DNA of 64,000 bases, taken from the NCBI RefSeq assembly GCF_004005475.1, contig NZ_RZTZ01000011.1:1-64000 (forward strand), written 5' to 3'. A program made the position numbers and the translations under genes. The notes under the pieces are model-generated. The model did no database searches. It was not told the origin of the DNA and saw nothing but the letters and a program-made list of their open reading frames with translations. Each line of letters begins with the position of its first letter. The first letter of the stretch is position 1. The stretch is from Niallia taxi. GTDB lineage: Bacteria; Bacillota; Bacilli; Bacillales; Cytobacillaceae. Positions 43,407 through 52,413 of this stretch are shown here, piece after piece.

Positions 43407-44295
43407 GGCACAGAAGTTAAACAAAATGTAACCTATCTAAACATGAATAATAAATAATTATCATCTACCCCTGAAACAATGGAGCTTTGGATTATAAATA
43501 AAATAAGGCTTCAAATCGTTTCACTGCGCGCACGTACTCGCGCTTTTAGCGGGCAAAGCTTGAGTCTCCGCGGCTTCGCCTGCGGGGTCTCATCCTTTCC
43601 ACTATTTCCTGCAAGAGTCGAGTGGCCTCCTCTCCATTCCACTACGATATTTAAAACCAAAAACATTAAAATCCGAACGATTAACGATTAAATAGTCGGG
43701 TTTGTTTCAGAGCTACAACCTTATTTCTCAGCCCCTGTTTTCCACTTCGGTTAATAGCAGCATGCTATTAGATCCATTTTTATTCTTCATTTGGAGTGTG
43801 CTTCTCCTAAGCCTTCTAATAATTAATTTGAAAGTCCTTACCCTTACAGATAACCTAAACATGAATTTATAAATGGAATCTCCCTAAATTGTTTCGGATA
43901 AATCTAAGGTAGAAATAATTTTGTCCCAGTTGCTCTAAGCTTGCATAGGTGGAGGGTGGAACAAAACGCTGCCATATCGTATAATACGTTATAATGCTAT
44001 GGTATTCGCTTACAATACATGGAAACTCTTTAGATGGAAGAAATTGTGGTGAAACTTTTTACTTCTTTTTTACGTATAATTAATAAAGGGATTAATAGTG
44101 AATATAAAGTGGTGGTTATGGAGGTATGTACCAAAGTATAATTTTCCGAAATTATTGGGTGTATCCCATTTTCTCACACTCTCCATCTTATTTAATTTAC
44201 TAGACCAAAAATGGTACACTTGTAAATGATAAAAAAATTCATATGGAGACGGATATAAAAGATAGAGGTTGGTGTTAAAAATAAAAAATTTAAAT
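43407..44295. other. Long gene-free region containing a GC-rich repetitive element
   Basis: No protein gene is supported on either strand; the frames found here are short and have no ribosome binding site. The region holds the GC-rich element at 43510-43650 and AT-rich sequence leading to the lipoteichoic acid synthase gene. No clear terminator for the YciC-type gene is seen. Confidence 0.5.
43510..43650. repeat. GC-rich intergenic repetitive element with hairpins
   Basis: This block is far more GC-rich than its surroundings (CTGCGCGCACGTACTCGCGC, CCGCGGCTTCGCCTGCGGGG). It contains an imperfect inverted repeat GAGTCTCCGC / GCGGGGTCTC and ends with CTCCTCTCCATTCCACT. Elements with this CGGCTTCGCCTGCGGGGTCTC-like core occur between genes in several Bacillaceae, from memory. 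It has no open reading frame and looks like a small palindromic mobile or RNA-forming element. Confidence 0.6.
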
Positions 44296-46218
44296 ATGAA
44301 CAAAGACACAAATAAACAATATTTATCCTTCTTTTTTGCTGCAGTGTTTCTGCTATGGATGAAAACATATGTGGTACAGCTGACGCAATTTGATTTAGGA
44401 TTAGGTAATTCACTTCAGAAATTTTTGCTTTTCTTAAACCCGCTTGGTTCATCCCTTTTATTTCTGGGGTTAGCCCTGACATTTAAAGGAAGAAAAAAAT
44501 ATGTTGTGCTAATTGTTATTGATTTTGTCCTTTCATTCCTGCTTTATGCGAATGCACTGTACTATCGCTTTTTTAATGATTTTATTACATTGCCGACACT
44601 TACTCAAACGCAAAACTTCGGAGATGTAAGCGGAAGTATCTATTCATTATTAAAGCCATTAGACTTTTTGTTTTTTATTGACAGTGTGCTGCTAGTTTTA
44701 TTGCTTGTTTTTAAAAGGGTGAAAGTTAATGTGAAGCCCGTCGGTTTTAAACAAGGTTTAAGTATTTTCGGTATTGCCTTAGGAATTTCAGGCATGAATT
44801 TGGCATTAGCTGAAGTAGACCGTCCTGAGTTATTGACAAGGGGATTTGACCGGAATTATATTGTTAAATATTTAGGGATGTATAATTATACCATCTATGA
44901 TGCAGTGCAAAGTACAAAGGCTTCTGCTCAGCGTGTGCTTGCAGATACAGATGATATGGCGGAAGTTATTAATTATACACAATCAAATTATGCAGAACCA
45001 AACGCTAAGTATTTTGGTGTTGGAGAGGGCATGAATGTTATTTATGTCCATATGGAATCCATTCAAAATTTCATTATTAATTATGAATTGAACGGGGAAG
45101 AGGCAACTCCATTTCTTAATTCCTTGACAAAGGATGAAAACACATTGTACTTCGATAATTTCTTCCACCAAACGGCCCAAGGAAAAACAGCAGATGCTGA
45201 ATTTATGATTGAGAACTCCTTATATGGTCTTCCGCAAGGCTCTGCTTTTACTACGAAAGGCTTGAACACCTATCAGGCAGCTCCTGGAGTATTAGGTCAG
45301 CTTGGTTATACGTCGGCTGTATTTCACGGAAATACTGGCAGCTTTTGGAATCGGGATGAAATTTATAAATCGTTTGGATATAACAGCTTTTATGATTCAA
45401 ATTCCTATGACATGAATCCTGAACAGCTGGCAGACTATGGTTTAATGGACAAACCGTTTTTCGAGCAGTCTATGCCGTACTTGAGTTCGATGAGCCAGCC
45501 TTTCTATACGAAATTCATTACAGTGACAAATCATTATCCTTTTACAATGAAGCAAGAGGAAGCAACAATCGCACCAAACAATACTGGCAATAAGGTTGTA
45601 GATAACTACTTTCAAACAGCACGTTATGCCGATGAAGCGATGGAGCAGTTCTTCGCAGACCTGAAAGAGAAAGGTCTATACGACAATTCGATTATTATTA
45701 TGTATGGTGACCATTATGGTATTTCAGAAAATCATAATGCAGCAATGGAAAAGGTGATCGGTAAAGAAGTAAATTCCTATGAAAGTGCCGGACTCCAACG
45801 AACTCCACTTCTGATTCGGGTGCCAGGAATGGAAGGCGGAACAATGCATCAATATGCTGGTCAAATTGATCTTCTGCCAACATTGTTACATTTGTTAGGT
45901 GTTAATACGAAGGATTATATCCATTTTGGGACAGATATTCTCTCAGAAGAGCATGACGAAGTAATTCCATTCCGAAATGGAGAATTTGTCAGTCCTGAAT
46001 TTACATTAACAGATGGTAAATACTATGATTCCAAAACAGGTGAGTTAATTGATGATGAGAAATTACTCGAAAAAGCGAAGGATTATCAAGCAAGTGTGGA
46101 GGAAACATTAAGACTTTCCGATAAGGTAGTTAATGGGGATTTATTGCGCTTTTACACACCGAAGAGCTTTACTCCGATAGATCGTTCTGACTACAATTAC
46201 AGTAGTATCCAAAAATAA
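44296..46218 (+). CDS. ltaS: Lipoteichoic acid synthase (LtaS family), ~640 aa
   Basis: Five N-terminal membrane helices (about 1-205) precede an extracellular sulfatase-fold domain. The catalytic Thr298 lies in AQGKTADAEFM, and the metal ligands are in VHMESIQNF (Glu) and MYGDHYGISE (Asp-His). The enzyme polymerises glycerol-phosphate from phosphatidylglycerol to build lipoteichoic acid. The start is uncertain: ATG 44296 fits the family but lacks a good ribosome binding site, while TTG 44269 or GTG 44272 lie just after AGAGG. Bacilli carry several LtaS paralogues; which one this is cannot be told. It stands alone with its own terminator. Confidence 0.9.
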   Translation: MNKDTNKQYLSFFFAAVFLLWMKTYVVQLTQFDLGLGNSLQKFLLFLNPLGSSLLFLGLALTFKGRKKYVVLIVIDFVLSFLLYANALYYRFFNDFITLPTLTQTQNFGDVSGSIYSLLKPLDFLFFIDSVLLVLLLVFKRVKVNVKPVGFKQGLSIFGIALGISGMNLALAEVDRPELLTRGFDRNYIVKYLGMYNYTIYDAVQSTKASAQRVLADTDDMAEVINYTQSNYAEPNAKYFGVGEGMNVIYVHMESIQNFIINYELNGEEATPFLNSLTKDENTLYFDNFFHQTAQGKTADAEFMIENSLYGLPQGSAFTTKGLNTYQAAPGVLGQLGYTSAVFHGNTGSFWNRDEIYKSFGYNSFYDSNSYDMNPEQLADYGLMDKPFFEQSMPYLSSMSQPFYTKFITVTNHYPFTMKQEEATIAPNNTGNKVVDNYFQTARYADEAMEQFFADLKEKGLYDNSIIIMYGDHYGISENHNAAMEKVIGKEVNSYESAGLQRTPLLIRVPGMEGGTMHQYAGQIDLLPTLLHLLGVNTKDYIHFGTDILSEEHDEVIPFRNGEFVSPEFTLTDGKYYDSKTGELIDDEKLLEKAKDYQASVEETLRLSDKVVNGDLLRFYTPKSFTPIDRSDYNYSSIQK

Positions 46219-46221
46219 TAA

Positions 46222-46272
46222 AGTGCTGCACTCTGATTGGAGAGAAACCAATGTAAGGGTGCAGTTTTTTTA
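46222..46272 (+). terminator. Terminator after ltaS
   Basis: CTGCACTC and GGGTGCAG form a stem with a ~23-base top that can itself pair (TTGG / CCAA), followed by seven T. Confidence 0.8.
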
Positions 46273-46297
46273 GGATTAACAGTAAAGGGGTTTCTTT

Positions 46298-47113
46298 ATG
46301 AAGGATTATTTTACAATTGGCGAAGTGTCCAAACTGTTCGATATTAAAGTGGCGACACTCCGTTATTATGATGAAATAGGGTTACTGCATCCAGCCTATA
46401 TGGATGAAAAAACAAACTACCGTTATTATTCGACACAGCAATTTGAACGGTTAAATTCAATTAAATACTTAAGAGCATTGGATTTACCTATCAGCAAAAT
46501 TATCGATTTTTTTGCACTCCGAGATATTGATTCTCTTGTTAGTATGCTAAAGGAGCAAAAGGAGGAAGTGGCAAAGAAAAAAAGAAATCTGGAGATAATG
46601 GAAAAGAAAATCTCTCATCGGATTTTGCAAATAGAAGATGCTGTCCATACACCACTTGACGAGATTATGGAGATAAAGCTGCCTGAGATGCGATTAGCTT
46701 ACTTAAGACATCAATATGTGCTTGGGGAGGATCTTGAGCACCCTATAACAGAACTAAGAAGTAATTTCGGCATAAACGGGGGCGTATTTTTAGGGAAGAT
46801 AGGAATATCCATTTCAATGCCTCAATTAGAAGCTGCCAACTTTGCTACATATTCAAGTGTGTTTATGGTTTTAGAGGAGGGAGATCAACTCGATTCTGCC
46901 TCTATTACGATACCTGAGAGAGAGTATCTTAGAATTCGCTTTAAAGGTACCCATATGGAGGCCGCCTATCATTATAAAAGATTACTTACTTATATGAAGG
47001 ATTGCGATTACAAACTTATTGATGATTCAATTGAAATTACGATCATTGACTCTGGTTTAACAAATGACGTAGAAAAATATGTAACAGAAATATTGCTGCC
47101 ATATAAAAGATAA
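46298..47113 (+). CDS. MerR family regulator with a GyrI-like effector domain, 271 aa
   Basis: The N-terminal winged helix is YFTIGEVSKLFDIKVATLRY, then YDEIGLLHPAYMDEKTNYRY. A coiled-coil dimerisation helix follows (about 80-120, MLKEQKEEVAKKKRNLEI), then a BmrR-type ligand domain of ~150 residues. The layout matches multidrug-sensing BmrR/BltR-like activators. Such regulators act on a spacer of 19-20 bp in the promoter of a nearby pump; no pump is adjacent. ATG 46298 follows AAAGGGG. The ligand is unknown. Confidence 0.88.
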   Translation: MKDYFTIGEVSKLFDIKVATLRYYDEIGLLHPAYMDEKTNYRYYSTQQFERLNSIKYLRALDLPISKIIDFFALRDIDSLVSMLKEQKEEVAKKKRNLEIMEKKISHRILQIEDAVHTPLDEIMEIKLPEMRLAYLRHQYVLGEDLEHPITELRSNFGINGGVFLGKIGISISMPQLEAANFATYSSVFMVLEEGDQLDSASITIPEREYLRIRFKGTHMEAAYHYKRLLTYMKDCDYKLIDDSIEITIIDSGLTNDVEKYVTEILLPYKR

Positions 47114-47123
47114 TTTTTTTCTT

Positions 47124-47157
47124 GACCCTCTAGTTACTGGAGGGTTTATTTTTAATT
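47124..47157 (+). terminator. Terminator after the MerR gene
   Basis: ACCCTCTAG and CTGGAGGGT pair with one mismatch, followed by TTATTTTTAATTTT. Confidence 0.7.
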
Positions 47158-47190
47158 TTAGGTTCATTAAAGTTCGAAAGGGGAAAGGAC

Positions 47191-47874
47191 ATGTTTGGAA
47201 CGTTTTTTAATGTCGGAATGATTATAGCAGGCAGTATTATTGGCAGCATTTTTAAAAAAGGGATTAAGGATGAATACCATTCCATTCTCATGCAGGCAAT
47301 GGGGTTAGTTGCAATGGGATTAGGCATAAATGCTATCGTACAGCATTTGCCTTCAAGTAAATATCCAGTCCTCTTTATTGTCAGTCTTGCAATTGGAGGA
47401 ATTATCGGTCAAAAGCTTGACTTAGAAACAAGATTCAATGCCTTAGTCAATAAATATTCAAAAGGGAATTTAGCAGAAGGTTTATCTACAGCCATTTTAT
47501 TATTTTGTATAGGATCATTGTCCATTTTAGGACCTGTAGAAGCAGCACTTAAAGGGGATTATACATATTTGCTTGCAAACGGAATGTTAGACGGCATAAC
47601 ATCCATTGTTTTAGCCTCAACATTTGGAATTGGCATAGCAGTTGCTGCTATTGTCCTTTTTTGCTGGCAAGGCTCCATTTACTTAATAGCGCTCTTAATG
47701 GAAAACTCCTTAAGCAATGCCCTACTAAATGAAATTACTATTGTCGGGGGGATATTAATTCTCGCTTCAGGCTTAAGCATATTAGGAATAAAAAAATGCA
47801 ATACCCTTAATCTTTTGCCATCCTTGCTGATTCCGCCATTAGTATTTCTTATCATGCATGTATTGCACTTATAG
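47191..47874 (+). CDS. DUF554 family membrane protein, 227 aa
   Basis: The start MFGTFFNVGMIIAGSIIGSI and the LATGLGINAI-like part (here GLVAMGLGINAIVQ) mark DUF554, a 6-7 helix membrane family (YdfK/YqgA-like). Helices also include FCIGSLSILGPVEAALKGD and a GITSIVLASTFGIGIA repeat. The role is unknown, though transport is usually assumed. GAAAGGGGAAAGG precedes ATG 47191. It is monocistronic. Confidence 0.88.
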   Translation: MFGTFFNVGMIIAGSIIGSIFKKGIKDEYHSILMQAMGLVAMGLGINAIVQHLPSSKYPVLFIVSLAIGGIIGQKLDLETRFNALVNKYSKGNLAEGLSTAILLFCIGSLSILGPVEAALKGDYTYLLANGMLDGITSIVLASTFGIGIAVAAIVLFCWQGSIYLIALLMENSLSNALLNEITIVGGILILASGLSILGIKKCNTLNLLPSLLIPPLVFLIMHVLHL

Positions 47875-47881
47875 ACAAGTA

Positions 47882-47909
47882 AAGGCTGCCATTTGGCAGC
47901 CTTTTTTTT
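47882..47909 (+). terminator. Terminator after the DUF554 gene
   Basis: AAGGCTGCC and GGCAGCCTT form a perfect 9-bp stem followed by six more T. Confidence 0.92.
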
Positions 47910-48019
47910 GTTATCGAGACTAAAAACAAACGGAAAAGAATATCAGGAATCACACTGTAGCATAATAAAACTACTCTTTATTTTTAAATGTAAATATTGG
48001 CGAAAAAAGGAGGGAGAAT

Positions 48020-48616
48020 ATGTCAGTAATATCAACAGAGCAAGCCAGGAAATATGAAGAAATAAAGGAGGCGCAAGAAGCAGTCTTCGATCTTTGGAAT
48101 GAATATTGGCTAGAGTATTCAGCTTTTAATACATGGCAATTTTGGTTTAATGTATTGATGATTATTCTGCCATTAATCATACTGTGCCTATTTATTGATC
48201 GAAAAAGATTGTTTTTGCTGCTTTTCTTTGGATTTAATATACATGTGTGGACCGCTTATATCGATAGTATGGCAACAAGAGCCAATTATATGGGATACCC
48301 GTATAAAGCAATTCCAACACTTCCGATTCATTTTGGAATGGACAGTTCGTTAGTTCCAGTGCTCTTTATCTTTATGTACCAATATACGCTCAAAAAGAAG
48401 GCTAACTTTTACCTGCATTCCTTATTACTAATTGCCCTTATTTCCTTTTTGTTAAAGCCATTTTTTGTGGAAATTCATTTGTTCTATTTAAGTAAGGGAA
48501 CTAATTACTTTTATATTTTCTTAGGCTACGTACTAATAACAATTGTGTCAAAGGGAATAGTGGAATTCTTCCTGAGATTGCAAAGCAAATCAGAGCTTCC
48601 AAACACAAAAACTTGA
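48020..48616 (+). CDS. CBO0543-like membrane protein with N-terminal helix, 198 aa
   Basis: A soluble, charged N-terminal helix (EEIKEAQEAVFDLWNEYWLE, about 10-40) precedes four to five membrane helices. NYMGYPYKAIPTLPIHFGMD and SSLVPVLFIFMYQYTLKKK are the central segment, similar in place to that of the 3098 protein. It overlaps or closely precedes a paralogue (48640), giving a second tandem pair in the window. The added N-terminal helix is shared with that partner. ATG 48020 follows GGAGGG. Function unknown. Confidence 0.75.
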   Translation: MSVISTEQARKYEEIKEAQEAVFDLWNEYWLEYSAFNTWQFWFNVLMIILPLIILCLFIDRKRLFLLLFFGFNIHVWTAYIDSMATRANYMGYPYKAIPTLPIHFGMDSSLVPVLFIFMYQYTLKKKANFYLHSLLLIALISFLLKPFFVEIHLFYLSKGTNYFYIFLGYVLITIVSKGIVEFFLRLQSKSELPNTKT

Positions 48617-48639
48617 GTAATTATTTAAAGGTGGATACT

Positions 48640-49212
48640 ATGAAATATCAAGAAGGTTTGCGGCTAATTGATGAAGCTAACGATAAAATTACAGAAGGAA
48701 ATAGTATGATTGTGGATGCCATCCTTCACGCCTTTTTATTTACATGGCAGTGGTGGATCGCTGTTGGCATGATTATTATCCCATGGTCAGTATGGCTTTT
48801 TATTCGTGATAAAAATAGTTCAGGCAGATTATTTGCTGGTGGCTTATTAGTAATGGTTTTGTCTGAAATATTGGATACCATTGGAGTAATGTTTGGGAGC
48901 TGGTCCTACCCAATAAAGGTTTTTCCGGTTGCATCAATTAATTTTTCTTTTCGGCTTTCGGTGTTGCCTGTTGTTGTCATGCTTTTGCTGCAGTTTAAAC
49001 CAAAGATAAATCCGTTTATTAAAGCGATAGGGTTTGGGGCTTTTGGGGCATATATAGGCTTACCGTTGCTTAGTATGATTGATTTATATAAAAAGCTCCA
49101 ATGGCAGTATACATACTCCTTTATTATTCTGACGGTTTTTTATTTGTTGAGCCACTTCGTTGTTTATAAATGCAAATTTAATGAAATCAATAATGAAATC
49201 AAGCAAGAATAA
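48640..49212 (+). CDS. CBO0543-like membrane protein with N-terminal helix, 190 aa
   Basis: AAAGGTGG lies six bases before ATG 48640, so this start is preferred over TTG 48613, which overlaps the previous stop. The layout repeats that of its neighbour: an N-terminal soluble helix (GLRLIDEANDKITEGNSMI), then membrane helices with the central SWSYPIKVFPVASINFSFRL, SVLPVVVMLLLQFKPK segment and a QWQYTYSFIILTVFYLL helix near the end. It probably forms a unit with the 48020 gene. Function unknown. Confidence 0.75.
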   Translation: MKYQEGLRLIDEANDKITEGNSMIVDAILHAFLFTWQWWIAVGMIIIPWSVWLFIRDKNSSGRLFAGGLLVMVLSEILDTIGVMFGSWSYPIKVFPVASINFSFRLSVLPVVVMLLLQFKPKINPFIKAIGFGAFGAYIGLPLLSMIDLYKKLQWQYTYSFIILTVFYLLSHFVVYKCKFNEINNEIKQE

Positions 49213-49246
49213 AAAAAGGGAGCCCGTTCGGAGTCCCCTTTTTTCA
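49213..49246. terminator. Bidirectional terminator between the membrane protein pair and the MFS gene
   Basis: AAAAAAGGGAGCCCG and a GGAGTCCCCTTTTTT arm form a stem with mismatches, flanked by A and T runs, between two convergent genes. Confidence 0.7.
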
Positions 49247-49249
49247 TTG

Positions 49250-50527
49250 TTATGAGGTTTTTAAAACCTTTTTACTGCCAGCAACCTTCTCTTCCTTCAC
49301 TAATAGTATGCCTACAAGGCCGAATAATGAGAATATCACAGGAACGATAAAGCCGTAATGATAGCCTAGACTGATTGACTCCTTCGGAAAGAAGTCTAAT
49401 ACATGGCCAAAAAAGATTGGCAATAACACAGCACTTAAAAAACCACCCATATTCGCAAAACCTGTTACAACACCTACTTCTTCTATTGGGAATGACTTGC
49501 GTACAATGGCAAATGTTAAGGCGCTTGCGCCATTACCAAATCCTAAGATGAAGAGCATGAACAATACCATTAAGAAAGGCGGGCTTGTGTTTAAGCTGAA
49601 TAATCCAACCCAGCCAATAATGACAACTAGATGGACAATTGTATATGTTTTTTTTATTTGACCGGTTCTGCTGGAAAACCAGCCGAGGAATGGTCCGCCA
49701 ATCATTGTACCAATTAATGCGTACATCACAATTTGGCTCGCACTAGAGCGTGTTAAATCAAAGACATTCATGCCATAAGGTACAGCCCATGAACCGATAA
49801 AGCCAACATAGGTTCCCACTACGCCAAAGTGACAAAGAAAGGTTGCCCAAGCCTGTTGGGTAGTTACAACACGCCGGAGAATGCTCCAGACGCTTTCCCT
49901 TCTAACAGGCTTTTCCGGTTTTGATGGAGTATTTTGTTTGAATATTCTCCTAGACTTGGAGATTAATACGAAATGAAGCATGAACGAGAACAAAATTAGA
50001 ATGATACTGACGCTTAAAAAAGGAATCCTCCAGCCAGCATTCGTAATCCACAAGGAAAAGGGCAGTGTCGCAGATAACGAACCAATGCCGCCGATAAGTG
50101 CAACGATTCCCATCAATTTAACAAATTCATTTCCTTTAAACCATTCATTAAGTATTAATACTAAGTTTACAAAAATAGCAGCATCCCCAACTCCGACTAT
50201 AAAACGGGATATGATTAGTACATATTCATTAGGTGCGATACTATAAAAAAGACTTCCGACTCCTGTGAGCAAAGTACCAATGATTAGAAATCGGTTTGGT
50301 CCAAAGCGATCTGATAATAGGCCAACAGGAATTTGCAATCCTGCATATGCTAAAAACTGAATACTGCTTATCATTCCAACTGTTGAGGCTGAAATATGAA
50401 AATCATTCATGATTTGCTCCGTAATAAGTCCTGGAGCAGTTCTTTGACTTACGATTAAGAAATAGGCAAACAAGACGGCGCTAAATACAATCCATCTATA
50501 ACCACTTTCCTTTTTGTCCAAGCCCAA
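49250..50527 (-). CDS. MFS transporter, 425 aa
   Basis: Twelve membrane helices with the MFS loop motif GLLSDRFGPNRFLIIGT between helices 2 and 3 and a similar SSRTGQIKKTYTI loop in the second half. The start MGLDKKESGYRWIVFSAVLF and the SQRTAPGLITEQIMNDFHIS segment resemble YihN-like anion/organophosphate transporters of the ACS type. The substrate is unknown. TTG 50527 follows GAGGAGG on the minus strand. It is monocistronic. Confidence 0.88.
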   Translation of the reverse strand: MGLDKKESGYRWIVFSAVLFAYFLIVSQRTAPGLITEQIMNDFHISASTVGMISSIQFLAYAGLQIPVGLLSDRFGPNRFLIIGTLLTGVGSLFYSIAPNEYVLIISRFIVGVGDAAIFVNLVLILNEWFKGNEFVKLMGIVALIGGIGSLSATLPFSLWITNAGWRIPFLSVSIILILFSFMLHFVLISKSRRIFKQNTPSKPEKPVRRESVWSILRRVVTTQQAWATFLCHFGVVGTYVGFIGSWAVPYGMNVFDLTRSSASQIVMYALIGTMIGGPFLGWFSSRTGQIKKTYTIVHLVVIIGWVGLFSLNTSPPFLMVLFMLFILGFGNGASALTFAIVRKSFPIEEVGVVTGFANMGGFLSAVLLPIFFGHVLDFFPKESISLGYHYGFIVPVIFSLFGLVGILLVKEEKVAGSKKVLKTS

Positions 50528-50771
50528 GCTGATGCGCCTCCTCTTTCATATATCGATCTGTTTTCGGACTGAATTTAAGTCCACTTCTTTCATTTTAGTA
50601 TTAAAGAAACGGAAGAACAACTACAAATAATGTAAACATCCTAAAAAAGGAAATTAATTGCTCGAAAAAACGCCTTTTTTAAAATATAGTTTATTTTGAA
50701 AAAATAGGTCTTTCCTACGTGAAAATAGAGAAAGTTCATTCCGATATTAGTGTATAGGAAGGGGTTTTCAC

Positions 50772-51140
50772 ATGTATGTTGAGCAACTAATTGAAACGGT
50801 TAATGCTAAGGTAGAAGAACTGGATTTAGTAACTGCAAGAAAGCTAATGGAGGATAATATAGATTATTTGAAGAAAAACGAAAGAAAATTAAAGAAAAAC
50901 GGCAGAGAACTTCTGAAGTTTATTACAGATTCTATTGAATCAGGTTATCAGCATCCAACACGGCACGAGTTAGCTATCTATAATTCCATCAATTCATATG
51001 CTTCTAAGTTTGATGTTAGGGGCTTAAAGCTGCTCATTCAAGGTAATGAACAAACATTATTGAAAAAAGCAGCCAGAAGTTATTTAAATGGCGATGCAAA
51101 GGTATTGCTAGAAGGCTTAGGTGCAATAAGCAAGGAATAG
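50772..51140 (+). CDS. Hypothetical helical protein, 122 aa
   Basis: GGAAGGGG precedes ATG 50772. The protein is soluble and almost entirely helical: QLIETVNAKVEELDLVTARK, LKKNERKLKKNGRELLKF, ASKFDVRGLKLLIQGNEQTL, then a YLNGDAKVLLEGLGAI end. It resembles small uncharacterised bacillar proteins with repeated helix pairs. No function is known. Confidence 0.68.
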   Translation: MYVEQLIETVNAKVEELDLVTARKLMEDNIDYLKKNERKLKKNGRELLKFITDSIESGYQHPTRHELAIYNSINSYASKFDVRGLKLLIQGNEQTLLKKAARSYLNGDAKVLLEGLGAISKE

Positions 51141-51144
51141 GAAA

Positions 51145-51182
51145 TAGGGAGCGGCTAACTAAAGCATCTCCCTTTTGTTTTG
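51145..51182 (+). terminator. Weak terminator after the 122-aa helical protein gene
   Basis: AGGGAG and CTCCCT form a short stem with a long loop, followed by TTTGTTTTG. Confidence 0.45.
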
Positions 51183-51234
51183 TTTCATGAGTAGAGTATA
51201 ATTTATTCACAAAATAGATTTAGGAGTGCATCTA

Positions 51235-51382
51235 ATGAAATGTGGAGCAAAATGCTTTTTTGTGGAACTGGAGAAAAATGGAGAGAAGCTTGTAGTGCCA
51301 ATTACAGCAAGGACGCCTGTTGCTGCAAGAATACGGGCAAGCTGCTAATATTATTTCGGTTCGTACAGATAAGAGGAAATAG
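51235..51382 (+). pseudogene. Small frameshifted gene, ~48 aa if restored
   Basis: ATG 51235 after TAGGAG reads MKCGAKCFFVELEKNGEKLV, VPITARTPVAAR and stops at 51346. In another frame EYGQAANIISVRTDKRK ends at 51380-51382. The pieces fit one small protein of the type TARTPVAAR..YGQAANIISVR, so a frameshift near 51330 is likely. No named family is recognised. Confidence 0.45.
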
Positions 51383-51402
51383 CTTTTTCATGGAGAATAA
51401 AT

Positions 51403-51441
51403 GTATGAAGTTACCATTTTATGTAGAATAGTTTCATACAT
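51403..51441. repeat. Inverted repeat ATGTATGAA / TTCATACAT
   Basis: Perfect 9-base arms are separated by 21 bases, upstream of the methyltransferase gene. There is no T run, so it is not a terminator; an operator is possible. Confidence 0.4.
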
Positions 51442-51541
51442 CTATATAGAGCTAGAAGGAAAATGAAATATGATGCACCAAAAAGATGTGGAAGAATCAC
51501 TATTAAATTTACCGATTCAGAAAATTTGAAGGGAGACAATA

Positions 51542-52303
51542 ATGGAAAAAGATCAGGCTTTTTATGACTTTATTAAGGATGGAAATCGTGCTTTCAAGGG
51601 CTGGGACTTTTCCTTTTTGACCGAAACAGGGCGTACATCCAGCAATGTGCTTTCATGGTCGTATGGAAGTATGGCAATACCGCTAACCCGCAATACGGAT
51701 TGTATGCTTGACATGGGTACAGGTGGTGGTGAATTTTTATCATTACTTCACCCATTATCTGCAAACGTTTTCGCAACGGAAGGCTATGGGCCGAATGTAG
51801 CAATTGCTAAGGCGCGCTTAGAGCCATTAGGTGTTCAAGTTACCTTTATAGAAGACGATAATAATCTACCATTTGCTGATAATCAATTTAGCCTTATACT
51901 TAACAGACATGAATCGTATTCTCCTTTTGAGCTGAGAAGAATATTAAATAAGCATGGAGTTTTTTTAACACAGCAGGTTGGTGGATCTGATTGTTCCGAA
52001 ATAAATAAAGCCTTAGGTGTTCCTGTAAATGGTGAATTCTCTGAATGGAACCTCCAATTAGTGACGAAAGAGTTAGAAAACCATGATTTTCAAATATTGT
52101 TTGCGAAAGAGGAATTTCCAGTAACTCGTTTTTATGATATTGGTGCATTGATTTATTATCTTCATGCAATTTCCTGGCAGGTTCCTGGATTTAGTGTTAC
52201 AAAATACGAACATAAATTGTTTGACATACATCAAGATATCCAGAAAAATGGTTACTTTGAGGCTAGGCAGCATAGGTTTATCGTGAAGGCTCGGAAAATA
52301 TAA
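51542..52303 (+). CDS. SAM-dependent methyltransferase, class I, 253 aa
   Basis: Motif I LDMGTGGGEFLSLL binds S-adenosylmethionine, followed by VFATEGYGPNVAIAKARL (motif II), the VTFIEDDNNLPFADNQFSLI strand and LNRHESYSPFELRRILNKHG. The fold is the Rossmann type of UbiE/YcgJ-like enzymes. The C-terminal part (about 165-253) is unusual and may bind the substrate, which is unknown. ATG 51542 follows GAAGGGAG. Confidence 0.85.
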   Translation: MEKDQAFYDFIKDGNRAFKGWDFSFLTETGRTSSNVLSWSYGSMAIPLTRNTDCMLDMGTGGGEFLSLLHPLSANVFATEGYGPNVAIAKARLEPLGVQVTFIEDDNNLPFADNQFSLILNRHESYSPFELRRILNKHGVFLTQQVGGSDCSEINKALGVPVNGEFSEWNLQLVTKELENHDFQILFAKEEFPVTRFYDIGALIYYLHAISWQVPGFSVTKYEHKLFDIHQDIQKNGYFEARQHRFIVKARKI

Positions 52304-52413
52304 CGTAAATTGTAGAGAAGTTCAAGGCAGTAAAGCTCCTTGTTCTTTTTTTGTGCTCCAAAGAATTTATCATTATGGTAAAATACAAAAAAAGCCAATT
52401 TGGAGGGGATAAG

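Noticed and set aside
43479-43691. 70-codon frame across the GC-rich element
   Set aside because: It runs through a palindromic repetitive block and has no ribosome binding site.
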